The notes under the pieces were generated by a model. That model saw only the letters and a program-made list of their open reading frames with translations. It made no database searches and was not told the origin of the DNA. A DNA stretch of 64,000 bases from positions 1 through 64,000 of the forward strand of contig SHBX01000010.1 in assembly GCA_004211785.1 (NCBI GenBank). Direction: 5' to 3'. Below are positions 27,649 through 37,135 of this stretch, piece by piece; position 1 is the stretch's first letter, and each line of letters starts with the position of its first letter. The DNA is from Winogradskyella sp. Its GTDB lineage: Bacteria > Bacteroidota > Bacteroidia > Flavobacteriales > Flavobacteriaceae. The position numbers and the translations under genes are program-made.

Positions 27649-30159
27649 ATGAAGCATAAACTACTCCTACTTATTGTAATCTTAAATTCTGCTTTTGTAC
27701 TGGCACAGACAAAAGTTAGCGGTTACGTTTTTGATGAATATAATGAACCTGTTGCATACGCTAGTGTCATCTTTAAAGGTTCAACAATTGGTACTACAAC
27801 TAATGAAAATGGTAAATTCTATTTAGAATCTGATGAAACTTGGAATACTATAGAAGTCTCTTTTCTAGGTTACGAAATATTGAGCTACCAATTACCAAAA
27901 CGTGTTAATTATGATTTGAAATTCACCCTAAAAGAAGAAGCTGCAGCTCTTGATGCCGTAGTTATAGTTACTGGGAAACAATCTAAAAAAGCGTCTGAAA
28001 ATCCAGCTATTGCTATACTTCAAAAAATTTGGGAGCGTAAACGTCAAAATGGTTTAAAGCAATTTAAACAATACGAATACGACCAATACGAAAAAGTTGA
28101 ATTTGATTTAAACACCATTGATAGTGCGCTTATAAAAAGTAAACTTTTTAGAGGTATGGAGTTTGTTTTTGAAGAAGTAGATACCTCACGAGTTACCGGT
28201 AAAACATATTTGCCAATTTTTTTAAATGAATCTGTAAAAAAGATTTCTGGAGATAATGAGCTAGGTAAAAAGCGTGAAGATTTAATAGGAAATAAAAATT
28301 CTGGATTTAGTAATAATCAGGTTATTATAGATTTTATTGACGATTTATATTCCGAGTATAATGTCTATGATAACTACCTTAAATTCTTCGATAAGAGTTT
28401 TGTAAGTCCATTGAGTAGAACAGGCGTTCAAACTTATAATTATGTGCTTTCCGATAGCGCATTCATTGATAACAAATGGTGCTATAATATTATTTATTAC
28501 CCAAGACGAAAAAATGAATTGACCTTTAAAGGTGATTTTTGGGTAAACGATTCTACTTATGCTATTAAAGAGATTAATCTTCAAGCTTCCAAAAGTGCAA
28601 ATATTAACTGGGTAAAAGAAATCTACATCGAGCAAGAGTTTGATGTACTTAATGATTCTCTATTCTTGATTAAGCGTGATTATTTTCTGTCTGATTTTGC
28701 ATTAAATAAAAAGGAAAAATCTAGAGGTGTTTACGGAAAGCGAACGACACTCTACGATAATTATAAATTTGATGAATCTAAAGACCCCAAGTATTACGAT
28801 AAGGTTGTGTACAACTATGATGCAGATGTATACAATCGTGAAGAAGATTTTTGGCAGAAGAATAGGTTAGAAGCGCTAAATAAAGATGAAAAAGGGGTCT
28901 ACAAAATGTTAGATACGCTCAAAACCGTTAAGAAGTTTAAAAGGTTATATAATTTAGGAAGCATTTTGGCTTCTGGTTACATAGAGTTTCCGAGTTTAAA
29001 CCTTGATTATGGTCCTATATTTTCAACTTTTGGATTTAATGATGTAGAAGGTCTGCGATTGCGAGCTGGTGGTCGTACTTATTTTGGACCTAATGATTTA
29101 TGGCGGTTAGAAGGCTTTTTAGCTTATGGATTTAGAGATGATAAATTTAAATATGGTATTTCAGGAAAATGGCTGCTTGATAAAAAGAGTCGTCTCACTA
29201 TTTTTGGAGGAAACCGACGAGATGTCGAACAAATAGGAGCGAGCCTCACAAGTTCAACAGACGTTCTTGGTCGAAGCTTAGCTTCATCATCAGTTATTGG
29301 TACTGGCGCGAATGATAAATTGACCAATATTAACCTTACCAATCTTGGTTTTTCGATAGAGCCACTACGTAATTTTGTATTGCGTTTAGATGGAAGTTAT
29401 CGTGAATTACGCTCAGCGTCTCCAACATTTAGTTTAGATTATAATGACCCAGATGCGGTTAGTGGTATTTCATCTGAAGTTAACCAGTTTGAAACACGAC
29501 TTTCTGCAGCATATTATCCTAAACGACAGATGACAGGTTTTGGTGTAGAACGTAAAGAGAAGAACGATAATTTTGCGCGATTATTTGCCCAAATAAGTCG
29601 TGGTGATAAAGGCTTTTTAAATAGTGATTTTGATTATACAAAACTGCAATTTTCATATGTACAACCTTGGCAGGTTGGTGGCTTTGGACGTTTAACAACA
29701 TCTTTAGAAGCTGGAAAAACCTTTGGTGAAGTGCCTTTAGCCTTATTAAGTGTAGTACCAGGTAACCAAACGTTCTTTTCTATATATAATACATTTCCAC
29801 AGTTAGATTTTTATGAGTTTGTTACAGATACATATACGTCTTTACATATAGAACACAATTTTAATGGCCGTGTGTTTTCACGTATCCCATTCTTAAAAAA
29901 ATATAACCTAAGAGCTGTTTTAGGAATGCGAGGAGTTTGGGGAGAGCTGTCTAACGAAAATAGACTGTTAAGCACTACAGGAAACCCAGCTGAGATTGTA
30001 TTAAGAGCACCAGATTCTCGAGTGTATTATGAATATAGTGTTGGTGTTGCTAATATTTTTAAGGTCTTACGAATAGATTTTAACTTTAGAGGAAACTATT
30101 TGGATTTGCCAGATGCTAGACGTTTTGGTATTACTGGTAGTTTTGGATTCTATTTCTAA
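27649..30159 (+). CDS. DUF5686 outer-membrane protein with carboxypeptidase-regulatory-like N-terminal domain
   Basis: 836 residues with a signal peptide (KHKLLLLIVILNSAFVLAQ). Residues 21-110 are a CarboxypepD_reg-like beta sandwich (TKVSGYVFDEYNEPVAYASVIFKGSTIGTTTNENGKF). The rest follows the DUF5686 pattern with NPAIAILQKIWERKRQNGLKQF, PRRKNELTFKGDFWVNDSTYAIKEI-type strands and a C-terminal beta-barrel ending in SFGFYF, an aromatic terminus consistent with BAM-dependent insertion. Function is unknown; members are thought to be outer-membrane proteins. It lies alone 85 bases after pdhB and converges on two secreted orphans. Confidence 0.88.
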   Translation: MKHKLLLLIVILNSAFVLAQTKVSGYVFDEYNEPVAYASVIFKGSTIGTTTNENGKFYLESDETWNTIEVSFLGYEILSYQLPKRVNYDLKFTLKEEAAALDAVVIVTGKQSKKASENPAIAILQKIWERKRQNGLKQFKQYEYDQYEKVEFDLNTIDSALIKSKLFRGMEFVFEEVDTSRVTGKTYLPIFLNESVKKISGDNELGKKREDLIGNKNSGFSNNQVIIDFIDDLYSEYNVYDNYLKFFDKSFVSPLSRTGVQTYNYVLSDSAFIDNKWCYNIIYYPRRKNELTFKGDFWVNDSTYAIKEINLQASKSANINWVKEIYIEQEFDVLNDSLFLIKRDYFLSDFALNKKEKSRGVYGKRTTLYDNYKFDESKDPKYYDKVVYNYDADVYNREEDFWQKNRLEALNKDEKGVYKMLDTLKTVKKFKRLYNLGSILASGYIEFPSLNLDYGPIFSTFGFNDVEGLRLRAGGRTYFGPNDLWRLEGFLAYGFRDDKFKYGISGKWLLDKKSRLTIFGGNRRDVEQIGASLTSSTDVLGRSLASSSVIGTGANDKLTNINLTNLGFSIEPLRNFVLRLDGSYRELRSASPTFSLDYNDPDAVSGISSEVNQFETRLSAAYYPKRQMTGFGVERKEKNDNFARLFAQISRGDKGFLNSDFDYTKLQFSYVQPWQVGGFGRLTTSLEAGKTFGEVPLALLSVVPGNQTFFSIYNTFPQLDFYEFVTDTYTSLHIEHNFNGRVFSRIPFLKKYNLRAVLGMRGVWGELSNENRLLSTTGNPAEIVLRAPDSRVYYEYSVGVANIFKVLRIDFNFRGNYLDLPDARRFGITGSFGFYF

Positions 30160-30160
30160 T

Positions 30161-30673
30161 TTATTCTCTAAATACAATGCCTGGATTAGCAAAAAACAAC
30201 CAGTTGCCATCAATATTTACAAAATACTTATAGAAGCTATTATAAGATTCCGAACCGTCCTCTAAGATATACGTCACCCTATAGAAAACAATATTGGGTT
30301 TAAAAACATGTTGAAATTCATCCATGCCTCCATTAAAACTATTCTTTTCAGAATTTAAAGTACTCGTACTTACAGATTCAATTTTACAGTCTTTATGTTT
30401 TTCGAAATCTAGTTTTGAAAACGCACTATCAATTTCCTTATCTAGAGTTGATATGAATTCATAGTAGCTTTTTGCATACTCTTTTTTAAATACAGTATGG
30501 CATTGCTCTAGCGTTGGTAAAGATTTAGCAATAAGCTTAAACTGTTCTTTGCTATTAAGATATTGATTAAAATAGTCTTTTGCTTCGTTGTTGTTTTGAG
30601 AATAGGAGTTAACACCTAAAAGGATAAAGCAAATACAAGCTATGATGTTCTTAATGTAATGTATCATAATCAA
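30161..30673 (-). CDS. Small secreted protein of unknown function
   Basis: 170 residues, with a signal peptide (IKNIIACICFILLGVNSYSQ) if the ATG at 30673 or Met3 is used. A helical N-terminal half (NEAKDYFNQYLNSKEQFKLIAK, split by loops) is followed by strands ending in YFVNIDGNWLFFANPGIVF, reminiscent of NTF2-like folds but not assignable. It is 2 bases downstream of the DUF4440-like gene, so they are cotranscribed. It ends one base from the DUF5686 stop on the opposite strand. Confidence 0.7.
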   Translation of the reverse strand: MIMIHYIKNIIACICFILLGVNSYSQNNNEAKDYFNQYLNSKEQFKLIAKSLPTLEQCHTVFKKEYAKSYYEFISTLDKEIDSAFSKLDFEKHKDCKIESVSTSTLNSEKNSFNGGMDEFQHVFKPNIVFYRVTYILEDGSESYNSFYKYFVNIDGNWLFFANPGIVFRE

Positions 30674-30675
30674 TC

Positions 30676-31203
30676 TTAATTTTTAATAAAATCATCAAAG
30701 TCTTCTATGTCCTTTGCTTTGGCGTAATCTTTCTTTCCAATAGTATTTCCCTCATTAGAATCATAATCCATTAGTATTTTCCATGCATTATTTTCTTTTA
30801 TAAAGATGACATGAAACTGCCCATAATATGATTTTGGCGCCTTACCATTTTCAATTCTGGTAAGTTTATAGATGCCTCTTTCACTGGCTGTAGAATCATT
30901 GCTTATTCTTTCAAAAAAACGTAGAGAAATGGTATTCGAAGTCTTATTTTCTTTCGCTCTATTAAAAGTAGTCTTATAGTTGTTTATATAGGTGTTATAG
31001 TCTGTGATTCTATTTCCGCCGGATATGCGTATTAATTTTTTTGAATGTATATCTGCCATTAAGGTATAATCTAAGTCATCAAAAGCTTTATAAAACTTCT
31101 CCCAAGTTTTATTAATGGCTTCTAGGTTGTTTAAGGACTGAGAATTACTTTGAACAGTAAGTAGGCTTAAAAAAACGATAAATATCACTGGCTTTTTATA
31201 CAT
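30676..31203 (-). CDS. Secreted NTF2-like (DUF4440/SnoaL-type) protein
   Basis: 175 residues with a signal peptide (KPVIFIVFLSLLTVQSNSQS). The mature part has the NTF2-like arrangement: a helical start AINKTWEKFYKAFDDLDYTLMADI, then strands SLRFFERISND, SERGIYKLTRIENG, YYGQFHVIFIKENNAWKILMDYDSNEG. This matches the DUF4440/SnoaL-like superfamily, which covers small periplasmic ligand-binding or enzyme-like proteins of mostly unknown role. It is cotranscribed with the following orphan. Confidence 0.75.
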   Translation of the reverse strand: MYKKPVIFIVFLSLLTVQSNSQSLNNLEAINKTWEKFYKAFDDLDYTLMADIHSKKLIRISGGNRITDYNTYINNYKTTFNRAKENKTSNTISLRFFERISNDSTASERGIYKLTRIENGKAPKSYYGQFHVIFIKENNAWKILMDYDSNEGNTIGKKDYAKAKDIEDFDDFIKN

Positions 31204-31495
31204 AAATCCAAGCTTTGATGAATTGAATTAAAGATAGTAAAAATGAAGGAGTCTTATATTTAACTATAACGATATTAGTAAGCAAATCTTTAAGCAAAGA
31301 ACGATATATGTTGTTATAGACTCGTTTTTTCTTTTCCGTTTAATTTATTCATTCAACATTATTTTAATAGTGGAGGCATATCGTTTTACACATTGTACAC
31401 AACTAGTTATAAGGCAACTAAAATAGTCTTTATTACATTTATTTAGGGATAAGATTTCCTTTTACTAGTTCTTATATCTTTTCGGAATTCAGAAA
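31204..31495. other. 292-base intergenic stretch with no gene seen
   Basis: The stretch is AT-rich with no open frame worth reporting. It holds CATTGTACACAACTAGTTAT followed by AAGGCAACT at 31391-31419 and ATATATGTTGTTATAGAC at about 31304-31321. These strings resemble sequences that often flank gained or lost genes in flavobacterial genomes. No promoter for the secreted orphan at 31203 was convincingly identified. Confidence 0.5.
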
Positions 31496-32527
31496 TTATT
31501 CCTCCGAAAATCGTCTTACTTTAAATACATAACTCGCCACAAGTTGGTCGTTTATGCTTAAGTGTATGTCATAAAAGCCATAATTTTTAAGGATGTGTTT
31601 TACAAAGAGTTTTTGGTTTTTTAAAACAAAATTATCTGGCACTATAATTTTACTGCTGATACCGTCATCTATTTCTAGAGTAATAGTCTTCAGTTTAATA
31701 TTTGGTTTTAGCAGACATTCTAAATTTAGGGTGTAATTGCGAGGTACTTCATTGTATAGTTTTTGCGGTGTTTTATGTCCAGCAAGTAGTTTGTAAGCTT
31801 CGTTATATACAATAGGTGCTTCTAAAAACCCAGTGAATATTGGCGGTGTGTCATTAAATAAAAACCATTGCGCTTCTAACGGAAAATGGTTAATGGCAAA
31901 TAATTTTGGTGGTGCTAAAAAGAGACCGTCGTTGTAATCAAACTTAAATCTACCATTGTCTATATCTTGTACACCACTTGACCAAGTTGGGTCACTGAGA
32001 TACCATTTGTCATTAAGTTTTACTGCATTCCAACTGTGGTTTGGATATCTGAGGTCTTCAGGGTTTCCAGAACTTGTTTTTGCAAAACCGTTAATGATTT
32101 CGCAATCTATATTAGCCAATTGACTTAAAGTTTTAACCATATATGCATAGCCAGTGCAAATGGTTCGTTTTCGTTTGAGAAGGGTTTTGAAAATTCGTTT
32201 TTTAAAGCGGTCATTCCAAGCTTCTAGCTTAAGACTATCGTCTTGAAAACGCCTACGCTTGCGCTTGTTTTTTGCATAAAGCCCATAGTCGTTTTTAACA
32301 TTAGTACAAACCCATAAATAGATAGACCTAAAGCGTTCAGCATCAGTTTCTAGCCCATTGGTAAGGTTATAGACCAATTTTGGTAAATCGTCTAACGATG
32401 CACCTTTGTTTACCATGGCAAGACTATCGGCTTTTTTAAAACTGATATGGTCAAAATCCCAAGCTTGTGCTTCACTATGTAATGCACAAACTAAGAATAG
32501 TCCACTAAAAAAACAACGAAATTTCAT
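31496..32527 (-). CDS. Secreted transglutaminase-like (cysteine protease fold) protein
   Basis: 343 residues with a signal peptide (FRCFFSGLFLVCALHSEAQ). The central domain carries the transglutaminase-like triad: Cys in RTICTGYAYMVKTL, His in YPNHSWNAVKLNDKWYLSD and Asp in LSDPTWSSG. The N-terminal part has LVYNLTNGLETDAERFRSIYLWV, typical of bacterial transglutaminase-core proteins. The C-terminal 100 residues are beta-rich. Such proteins may cut or cross-link peptides in the periplasm; substrate unknown. It is 9 bases downstream of a small carboxypeptidase-regulatory-like protein, with which it probably forms an operon. Confidence 0.88.
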   Translation of the reverse strand: MKFRCFFSGLFLVCALHSEAQAWDFDHISFKKADSLAMVNKGASLDDLPKLVYNLTNGLETDAERFRSIYLWVCTNVKNDYGLYAKNKRKRRRFQDDSLKLEAWNDRFKKRIFKTLLKRKRTICTGYAYMVKTLSQLANIDCEIINGFAKTSSGNPEDLRYPNHSWNAVKLNDKWYLSDPTWSSGVQDIDNGRFKFDYNDGLFLAPPKLFAINHFPLEAQWFLFNDTPPIFTGFLEAPIVYNEAYKLLAGHKTPQKLYNEVPRNYTLNLECLLKPNIKLKTITLEIDDGISSKIIVPDNFVLKNQKLFVKHILKNYGFYDIHLSINDQLVASYVFKVRRFSEE

Positions 32528-32536
32528 CCAGAAAAT

Positions 32537-32947
32537 TTAGCTCTTTTTTGGACGTTTGCTCTTATAGCGTTTGTTGCTATTAACGGCACTTAGTACATCA
32601 ATAGGCGCTTCTTTCATAAAAATATCTAAATAACTAGACGTTTCTGTGATAACAATAGATTGCTTATCGTAACCCAAATAGCTAAAGATTAAGATATCTC
32701 CTGCTTTTAATTGCGAAGGAAATGTAAAACTACCGTCGGCTTTAGAGACAGTGCCCGTTTTAGAATTTTTAAGATAGATGCTAACACCATCTAATGGACC
32801 AATATCGCTATTAACAATACCTTTTACTGTAATTGATTTGTTTTGTGCCTGTAATGGGTTACATAAAAATGTGGCTACAAATAAAAAGCCCATAAGCAAT
32901 AATACCTTGTTAGAAGTGCTGTTTTGTGAAGTTGCAATTTTTTTCAT
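32537..32947 (-). CDS. Secreted carboxypeptidase-regulatory-like (CarboxypepD_reg) protein
   Basis: 136 residues. A signal peptide (VLLLMGFLFVATFLCNPLQAQ) is followed by one CarboxypepD_reg-like beta domain: KSITVKGIVNSDIGPLDGVSIYLKNSKTGTVSKADGSF, then GDILIFSYLGYDKQSIVI. A basic tail (SNKRYKSKRPKKS) ends the protein. This domain is normally the N-terminal part of TonB receptors or DUF5686 proteins; here it stands alone. It precedes the transglutaminase-like gene by 9 bases. Confidence 0.82.
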   Translation of the reverse strand: MKKIATSQNSTSNKVLLLMGFLFVATFLCNPLQAQNKSITVKGIVNSDIGPLDGVSIYLKNSKTGTVSKADGSFTFPSQLKAGDILIFSYLGYDKQSIVITETSSYLDIFMKEAPIDVLSAVNSNKRYKSKRPKKS

Positions 32948-32967
32948 AATTAATATTTTGTTTTACT

Positions 32968-32998
32968 CAAAACTAAAGACTCTTTACTTTAGTTTCAA
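32968..32998 (-). promoter_or_regulatory. Housekeeping promoter of the CarboxypepD_reg/transglutaminase unit
   Basis: On the minus strand TTG (32998-32996) and TAGTTTTG (32975-32968) are separated by 20 bases. The -7 element matches TAnnTTTG exactly and ends 20 bases before the ATG at 32947. Confidence 0.6.
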
Positions 32999-33071
32999 CT
33001 AATGATGAGTTATCGTTGATTATGGTTTAGTAAAGATAGTATTTTATTGAGTTATCGCTCAATCCTAAAAG

Positions 33072-34460
33072 TTAAACCGAAATCTTTTTTCTTAGGATAA
33101 CTTCCCAAACAAATACAAAGAACACAATGCTATATTCTATGGCAATAATCCAAAGGTTTTCTGACTTGTCCGCAGTGCCAATACTTAAATATGCCAAATA
33201 ACTTAGAACAATAGCCAAGCTCCAAACCAATGGGAATCTATAATTTGTAAACACGCACAATACCACCAATGTTGCTAAATACCATGGATGTACGGTTGTG
33301 CTTAAAAACAAATAACAGGTAAAAGCAATGAGGATAGAACTTGTGAGTTTAGGTATGGTTGAATTCTTTTTAAAGAAAGCAAATCCTAGAATTATCAATA
33401 AAGCAACAATTGGAAGAATACGGCCAATGATTTTAATTTCATTATAACCTGTAATGGCATATCCTATTTCTCTTGCCAGATAATAAATACTGGCATTAAA
33501 TTCAAAATTATTAAACCAAAGGCCTACAGTTTCGGCATAATTATTCACAAATTCCATAGAAAAGAACGGAATGAATAAGATAACAGTTGTCCCTAATACT
33601 ATAGTATAAAAACCTATTAATTTCAGGATTGCACTTTTTTCAGGAATCCATTTGTTCTTGCCTTCTTTTGAAGTAAACCACCAATAAAATATAGGCAAAA
33701 ACATCAGCGGAATTAACTTAACCGAAATAGAGCACGCCAAGACCACAGCAGCCCATTTCCATTTGCCATTATGCAATAAGTACAAACTCCAAATAAGGAA
33801 GAAAATCATAACGCCTTCAAAATGAAGATTGCCCGTCAATTCTATTATAATAAAAGGATTAAGTATATACCACCAAATACGACTTGAAGGTAACTTTAAA
33901 GCTTCTAACAGCTTTTTTCCAAAGTATAAAGTACCTATGTCTGCAGCAATAATAATTAGGCGCATGGTTACCACAGCTCCTGCTATACTTTTTCCAGAAA
34001 ATAATGCCCCGATATAGAAGCACAACTGATTAATTGGTGGGTAATTGGTAAAATGAGAAGCACTCAATTTACCCATGCCATCATACAGTTCTTGTGCTTG
34101 AGCAATTGGAAATTCTCCATTTTGAATAAATGATTCTGGTAAATGGAGATAAGGATTATAGCCTTCAAAAAGCATACGTCCATCCCAAATAAAACGATAA
34201 AAATCTTGCGATAAGTTAGGGATGGCAGGTAGAAATACCAACCGAACGATTACTGAAGCTAATACTAGAAAACCAAAATTAAAACCAGCAGTTTTTTTTA
34301 GAATATAAGCAATTACAAAAAGAGAAATATAAAGCAAAACAAGCTTTGTAGCTTCAGTACGAACCAAGTTGTATGCAAAACTTGCATATAGTACAATACT
34401 AATCAAAAGACACAATAATGGTGTCTTTTGATATTTAAATAAGCTTGAATTTATTAGCAT
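33072..34460 (-). CDS. Polytopic membrane glycosyltransferase (GT87 / mannosyltransferase-like)
   Basis: 462 residues with about 10-12 hydrophobic segments. The first extracytoplasmic loop has SQDFYRFIWDGRMLFEGYNPYLH; the acidic residues there are the typical catalytic feature of polyprenyl-phosphate-sugar-dependent GT-C enzymes. FTNYPPINQLCFYIGALF, NPFIIIELTGNLHFEGVMIF and STTVHPWYLATLV are further family-like stretches. It likely transfers a sugar from a polyprenyl-phosphate donor outside the cytoplasmic membrane. It is the last gene of the leftward operon from 40034; the upstream DPM1-like enzyme would make such a lipid-linked donor (inference). Confidence 0.8.
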   Translation of the reverse strand: MLINSSLFKYQKTPLLCLLISIVLYASFAYNLVRTEATKLVLLYISLFVIAYILKKTAGFNFGFLVLASVIVRLVFLPAIPNLSQDFYRFIWDGRMLFEGYNPYLHLPESFIQNGEFPIAQAQELYDGMGKLSASHFTNYPPINQLCFYIGALFSGKSIAGAVVTMRLIIIAADIGTLYFGKKLLEALKLPSSRIWWYILNPFIIIELTGNLHFEGVMIFFLIWSLYLLHNGKWKWAAVVLACSISVKLIPLMFLPIFYWWFTSKEGKNKWIPEKSAILKLIGFYTIVLGTTVILFIPFFSMEFVNNYAETVGLWFNNFEFNASIYYLAREIGYAITGYNEIKIIGRILPIVALLIILGFAFFKKNSTIPKLTSSILIAFTCYLFLSTTVHPWYLATLVVLCVFTNYRFPLVWSLAIVLSYLAYLSIGTADKSENLWIIAIEYSIVFFVFVWEVILRKKISV

Positions 34461-34488
34461 TGATTAAAGATAATGCAACTCCTGAATA

Positions 34489-35979
34489 TTATGCCTTAGA
34501 ACTTAAAGACTTAAAAAACACATAGCCAAAACCTATAAAAAGCATCAAATGAAAAGGAAAAAGTCCAAAATCACCACCTTGATCGCCAACTACGAATGCG
34601 CTATACATGCCAAAGCCAAAATAAGCCATTAATCCCCCTTCTATAATAACATGCGGCGATATTTTTTTACGTAAGTATTTATTGCCTTTCCAAGAATCTT
34701 TAAGAGTATTTATATTGAATTTAGGTGTGCGTACAAATTCGCTACGCTTACCAATATGACCTTCTAAAACGGCAATAGAATTGTGGAGTGAAAAGCCCAT
34801 AGCTATTGAGAAGAATGTGAAGAACATACCAGCGTAACTAAAGAATTTTTTGAAACCGCTACCATAGATACTTTTATACATAAACCAATAACACACAAAG
34901 AATATGATGGTACTTGTTACAAAGAAGCTCATCACATAAAAGTAGTTACGTAAATGTGCATATTCGTTTTTAATATACAACATCGGAATACTTAAAACTG
35001 CCACAGTAAAAATGCTTAAAAACATGGTGCTATTTAATAAATGTAGTAAGCCATGTACTTTGGTTTTAGCTGAAATATTTTTAGACTTTACAACACGCCA
35101 AAGCATTTTCCTGAAGTTTTCCGCACCACCTTTATTCCAACGGAATTGTTGTGAGCGTGCAGCACTAATTACCACAGGTAATTCTGCAGGCGTTTCAACA
35201 TCCTCCAGATATTTGAATTCCCAATTTTTTAGTTGTGCACGGTAGCTTAAATCTAAATCTTCAGTCAATGTATCACCTTCCCAATTACCAGCATCGATAA
35301 TACAGTCTTTACGCCAAACACCAGCAGTACCGTTAAAATTGATAAAGTGCCCTTTGCTGTTTCGTCCTACTTGTTCTAAAGTAAAATGCGCATCTAAAGC
35401 AAAGGCTTGTATTCTTGTTAATAAAGAATAGTTACGGTTGATGTGTCCCCAACGCGTTTGTACAACACCAATTTTATCATTTTTAAAATAAGGAATTGTA
35501 CGTTTTAACCAATTAGGTTGTGGTAAGAAATCAGCATCAAAAATGGCAATAAATTCGCCTTTTGCAATTTCTAACCCTTCTTTTAAAGCACCAGCTTTAA
35601 AACCTTGGCGGTCGGTACGCGTAATATGCGTAATATCTAAGCCAGTTGCCGATAGTTTTTCGATATGTTTACGAGTACTCTCAACAGTTTCATCAGTAGA
35701 ATCATCAAGCACTTGTATTTCTAATTTTTTTCTAGGATATTCTATTAAGGCAATGTTGTCCAACAGTCTTTCCATAACATACATTTCGTTAAAAACAGGT
35801 AATTGTATGGTAACATATGGCACTTCTTCAGAATTAGATAAATTGAATTTTTCGCAAGTATCTTTTTTCTTTTTTGAGGACAAGTAGTTGTATAGTAGGT
35901 TGAGTTGTGCCAAAGCATACATGAAAATGAGTATGATGGCAATCGTGTAAATAACGATTATGATAGATTCTAAAAGCAT
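34489..35979 (-). CDS. Membrane GT2 glycosyltransferase, cellulose-synthase-like
   Basis: 496 residues. An N-terminal helix is followed by a GT2 domain with QLPVFNEMYVMERLLD, the nucleotide-binding LDDSTDETVE, the metal-binding FDADFLP, the base in TLTEDLDLSYRAQ and the QQFRWNKG (QxxRW) motif of processive enzymes. Four or so C-terminal helices start at LHLLNSTMFLSIFTVAVLSI. It probably polymerises or transfers a sugar at the membrane; the product is unknown. The start overlaps the stop of the DPM1-like gene by one base. No BcsA-type PilZ domain is seen, so cellulose synthesis itself is not implied. Confidence 0.87.
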   Translation of the reverse strand: MLLESIIIVIYTIAIILIFMYALAQLNLLYNYLSSKKKKDTCEKFNLSNSEEVPYVTIQLPVFNEMYVMERLLDNIALIEYPRKKLEIQVLDDSTDETVESTRKHIEKLSATGLDITHITRTDRQGFKAGALKEGLEIAKGEFIAIFDADFLPQPNWLKRTIPYFKNDKIGVVQTRWGHINRNYSLLTRIQAFALDAHFTLEQVGRNSKGHFINFNGTAGVWRKDCIIDAGNWEGDTLTEDLDLSYRAQLKNWEFKYLEDVETPAELPVVISAARSQQFRWNKGGAENFRKMLWRVVKSKNISAKTKVHGLLHLLNSTMFLSIFTVAVLSIPMLYIKNEYAHLRNYFYVMSFFVTSTIIFFVCYWFMYKSIYGSGFKKFFSYAGMFFTFFSIAMGFSLHNSIAVLEGHIGKRSEFVRTPKFNINTLKDSWKGNKYLRKKISPHVIIEGGLMAYFGFGMYSAFVVGDQGGDFGLFPFHLMLFIGFGYVFFKSLSSKA

Positions 35980-36668
35980 TATTTAAAACTGTATTTAAAA
36001 ATCCATGTCAGGATTTTAACGCCTGCAAATATAGCACCTTTTACCGTTCCAGAAACTTTTGAGACACCAATTCTGTTACGATAGTTTACAGGAATCTCTC
36101 TGTAGGTGTATTTTTTCTTTAACGCTTTGAGCTGCATCTCAACCGTCCAACCATAGGTTTTGTCTTCCATTTTCAGCGCTAAAAGCTTATCGTATTTTAT
36201 GGCTCTAAACGGACCAAGGTCTGTAAATGTTGACCTAAACATAATTTTCATCAATGTGGTTGCTAACCAATTTCCAAAAACTTGTGGACCTGTCATGCTA
36301 CCAACTTCTCTAAGTTTTTTATCTCTTGCGCCAATGACAAAATCAATATCTTCTTTGATTATGGGTTCAACTATTTTTGTAAGCTCTTCAGGATAATCAC
36401 TGTAATCGCCATCCAAAAAAACAATAATGTCTGGTTTGTTGTGTTGTTGGGAAACATAATCGATGCCTTTAAGACAAGCATAACCATAACCTTTTTGGTT
36501 TTCGATTAAAACTGTAGCACCTGCATTTTTTGCATTAGCTTCAGTATTATCAGTAGAGTTATTACTAACCACAATAACTTCATCTACTATTTTTGGTATG
36601 TCTTTTATAACATGTGATATGGATTCAGCTTCGTTATAAGCAGGAATGATGACTTTTATTCTGGTCAT
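35979..36668 (-). CDS. GT2 glycosyltransferase, dolichol-phosphate-mannose-synthase-like
   Basis: 229 residues. The domain has VIIPAYNEAESISHVIKDIP, VVSNNSTDNTEANAKNAGATVL, GYGYACLKGIDYVSQ, and the DxD-like FLDGDYSDYPEEL. The C-terminus has PVNYRNRIGVSKVSGTVKGA and a hydrophobic end. These match the DPM1/UgtP-like branch, which builds polyprenyl-phosphate sugars at the cytoplasmic membrane face. It overlaps the preceding YwqK-like gene by 4 bases and the following GT2 gene by 1 base, so translation is coupled. Confidence 0.87.
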   Translation of the reverse strand: MTRIKVIIPAYNEAESISHVIKDIPKIVDEVIVVSNNSTDNTEANAKNAGATVLIENQKGYGYACLKGIDYVSQQHNKPDIIVFLDGDYSDYPEELTKIVEPIIKEDIDFVIGARDKKLREVGSMTGPQVFGNWLATTLMKIMFRSTFTDLGPFRAIKYDKLLALKMEDKTYGWTVEMQLKALKKKYTYREIPVNYRNRIGVSKVSGTVKGAIFAGVKILTWIFKYSFK

Positions 36669-37135
36669 TGAAGATCTCTTAATCTATTTTCTTTTTTGAA
36701 TGACCTAAAATCAGTCCATTCTTTTATTTTTTTGCCCAAAGAATATTTTACTGCCGAGGTTAATTTCTTGTTTTTATACATTAAACAATAGCCATTTTTT
36801 TTACTATCCTTTAATTGACATTTATGAATCACAATGCCTTTACTATTATAAAAAATCCACCATTTTGTTTTTTTATCATTCTGAAAGTGTCCTTCACTTT
36901 CTTTACTGCCATCTGATTTGTATAGTTTCCAAAACTTTGTTCTTTGCCCTTTACTGTAATGGCCTTCAGCTTTTAATTTTCCATTAGAATGATATGTACG
37001 CCAGTATTTGACTCTTTTGCCGTTTTCAATCCAACCAGCAGATTCAATTTTACCATCATCAAAATAATTTTTTTGATAGCTCTTTTGTGCAAGTGCAAAG
37101 TTACTAATTAGACAAAGAATAAATATTAATCGCAT
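36665..37135 (-). CDS. Secreted YwqK-like (MORN-variant) repeat protein
   Basis: 156 residues with a signal peptide (RLIFILCLISNFALAQ). Five tandem strands-pairs follow the pattern W-x-x-Y-x-S-x-G-x-x-x-x-E-G-x-[FY]: YFDDGKIESAGWIE, YHSNGKLKAEGHYSKG, YKSDGSKESEGHFQND, YNSKGIVIHKC and YKNKKLTSAVKYSLG. This matches the MORN_2/YwqK-type repeat family. Despite the family name, no toxin partner is present. It overlaps the 4Fe-4S gene by one base upstream and the GT2 gene by 4 bases downstream. Confidence 0.82.
   Translation of the reverse strand: MRLIFILCLISNFALAQKSYQKNYFDDGKIESAGWIENGKRVKYWRTYHSNGKLKAEGHYSKGQRTKFWKLYKSDGSKESEGHFQNDKKTKWWIFYNSKGIVIHKCQLKDSKKNGYCLMYKNKKLTSAVKYSLGKKIKEWTDFRSFKKENRLRDLQ

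Noticed and set aside
34489-35979. Bacterial cellulose synthase operon
   Set aside because: The GT2 protein has the processive motifs but lacks a PilZ domain, and no bcsB/C/Z genes are nearby.
36665-37135. Toxin-antitoxin system suggested by the YwqK family name
   Set aside because: The protein is a secreted repeat protein in a glycosyltransferase operon, with no toxin gene next to it.
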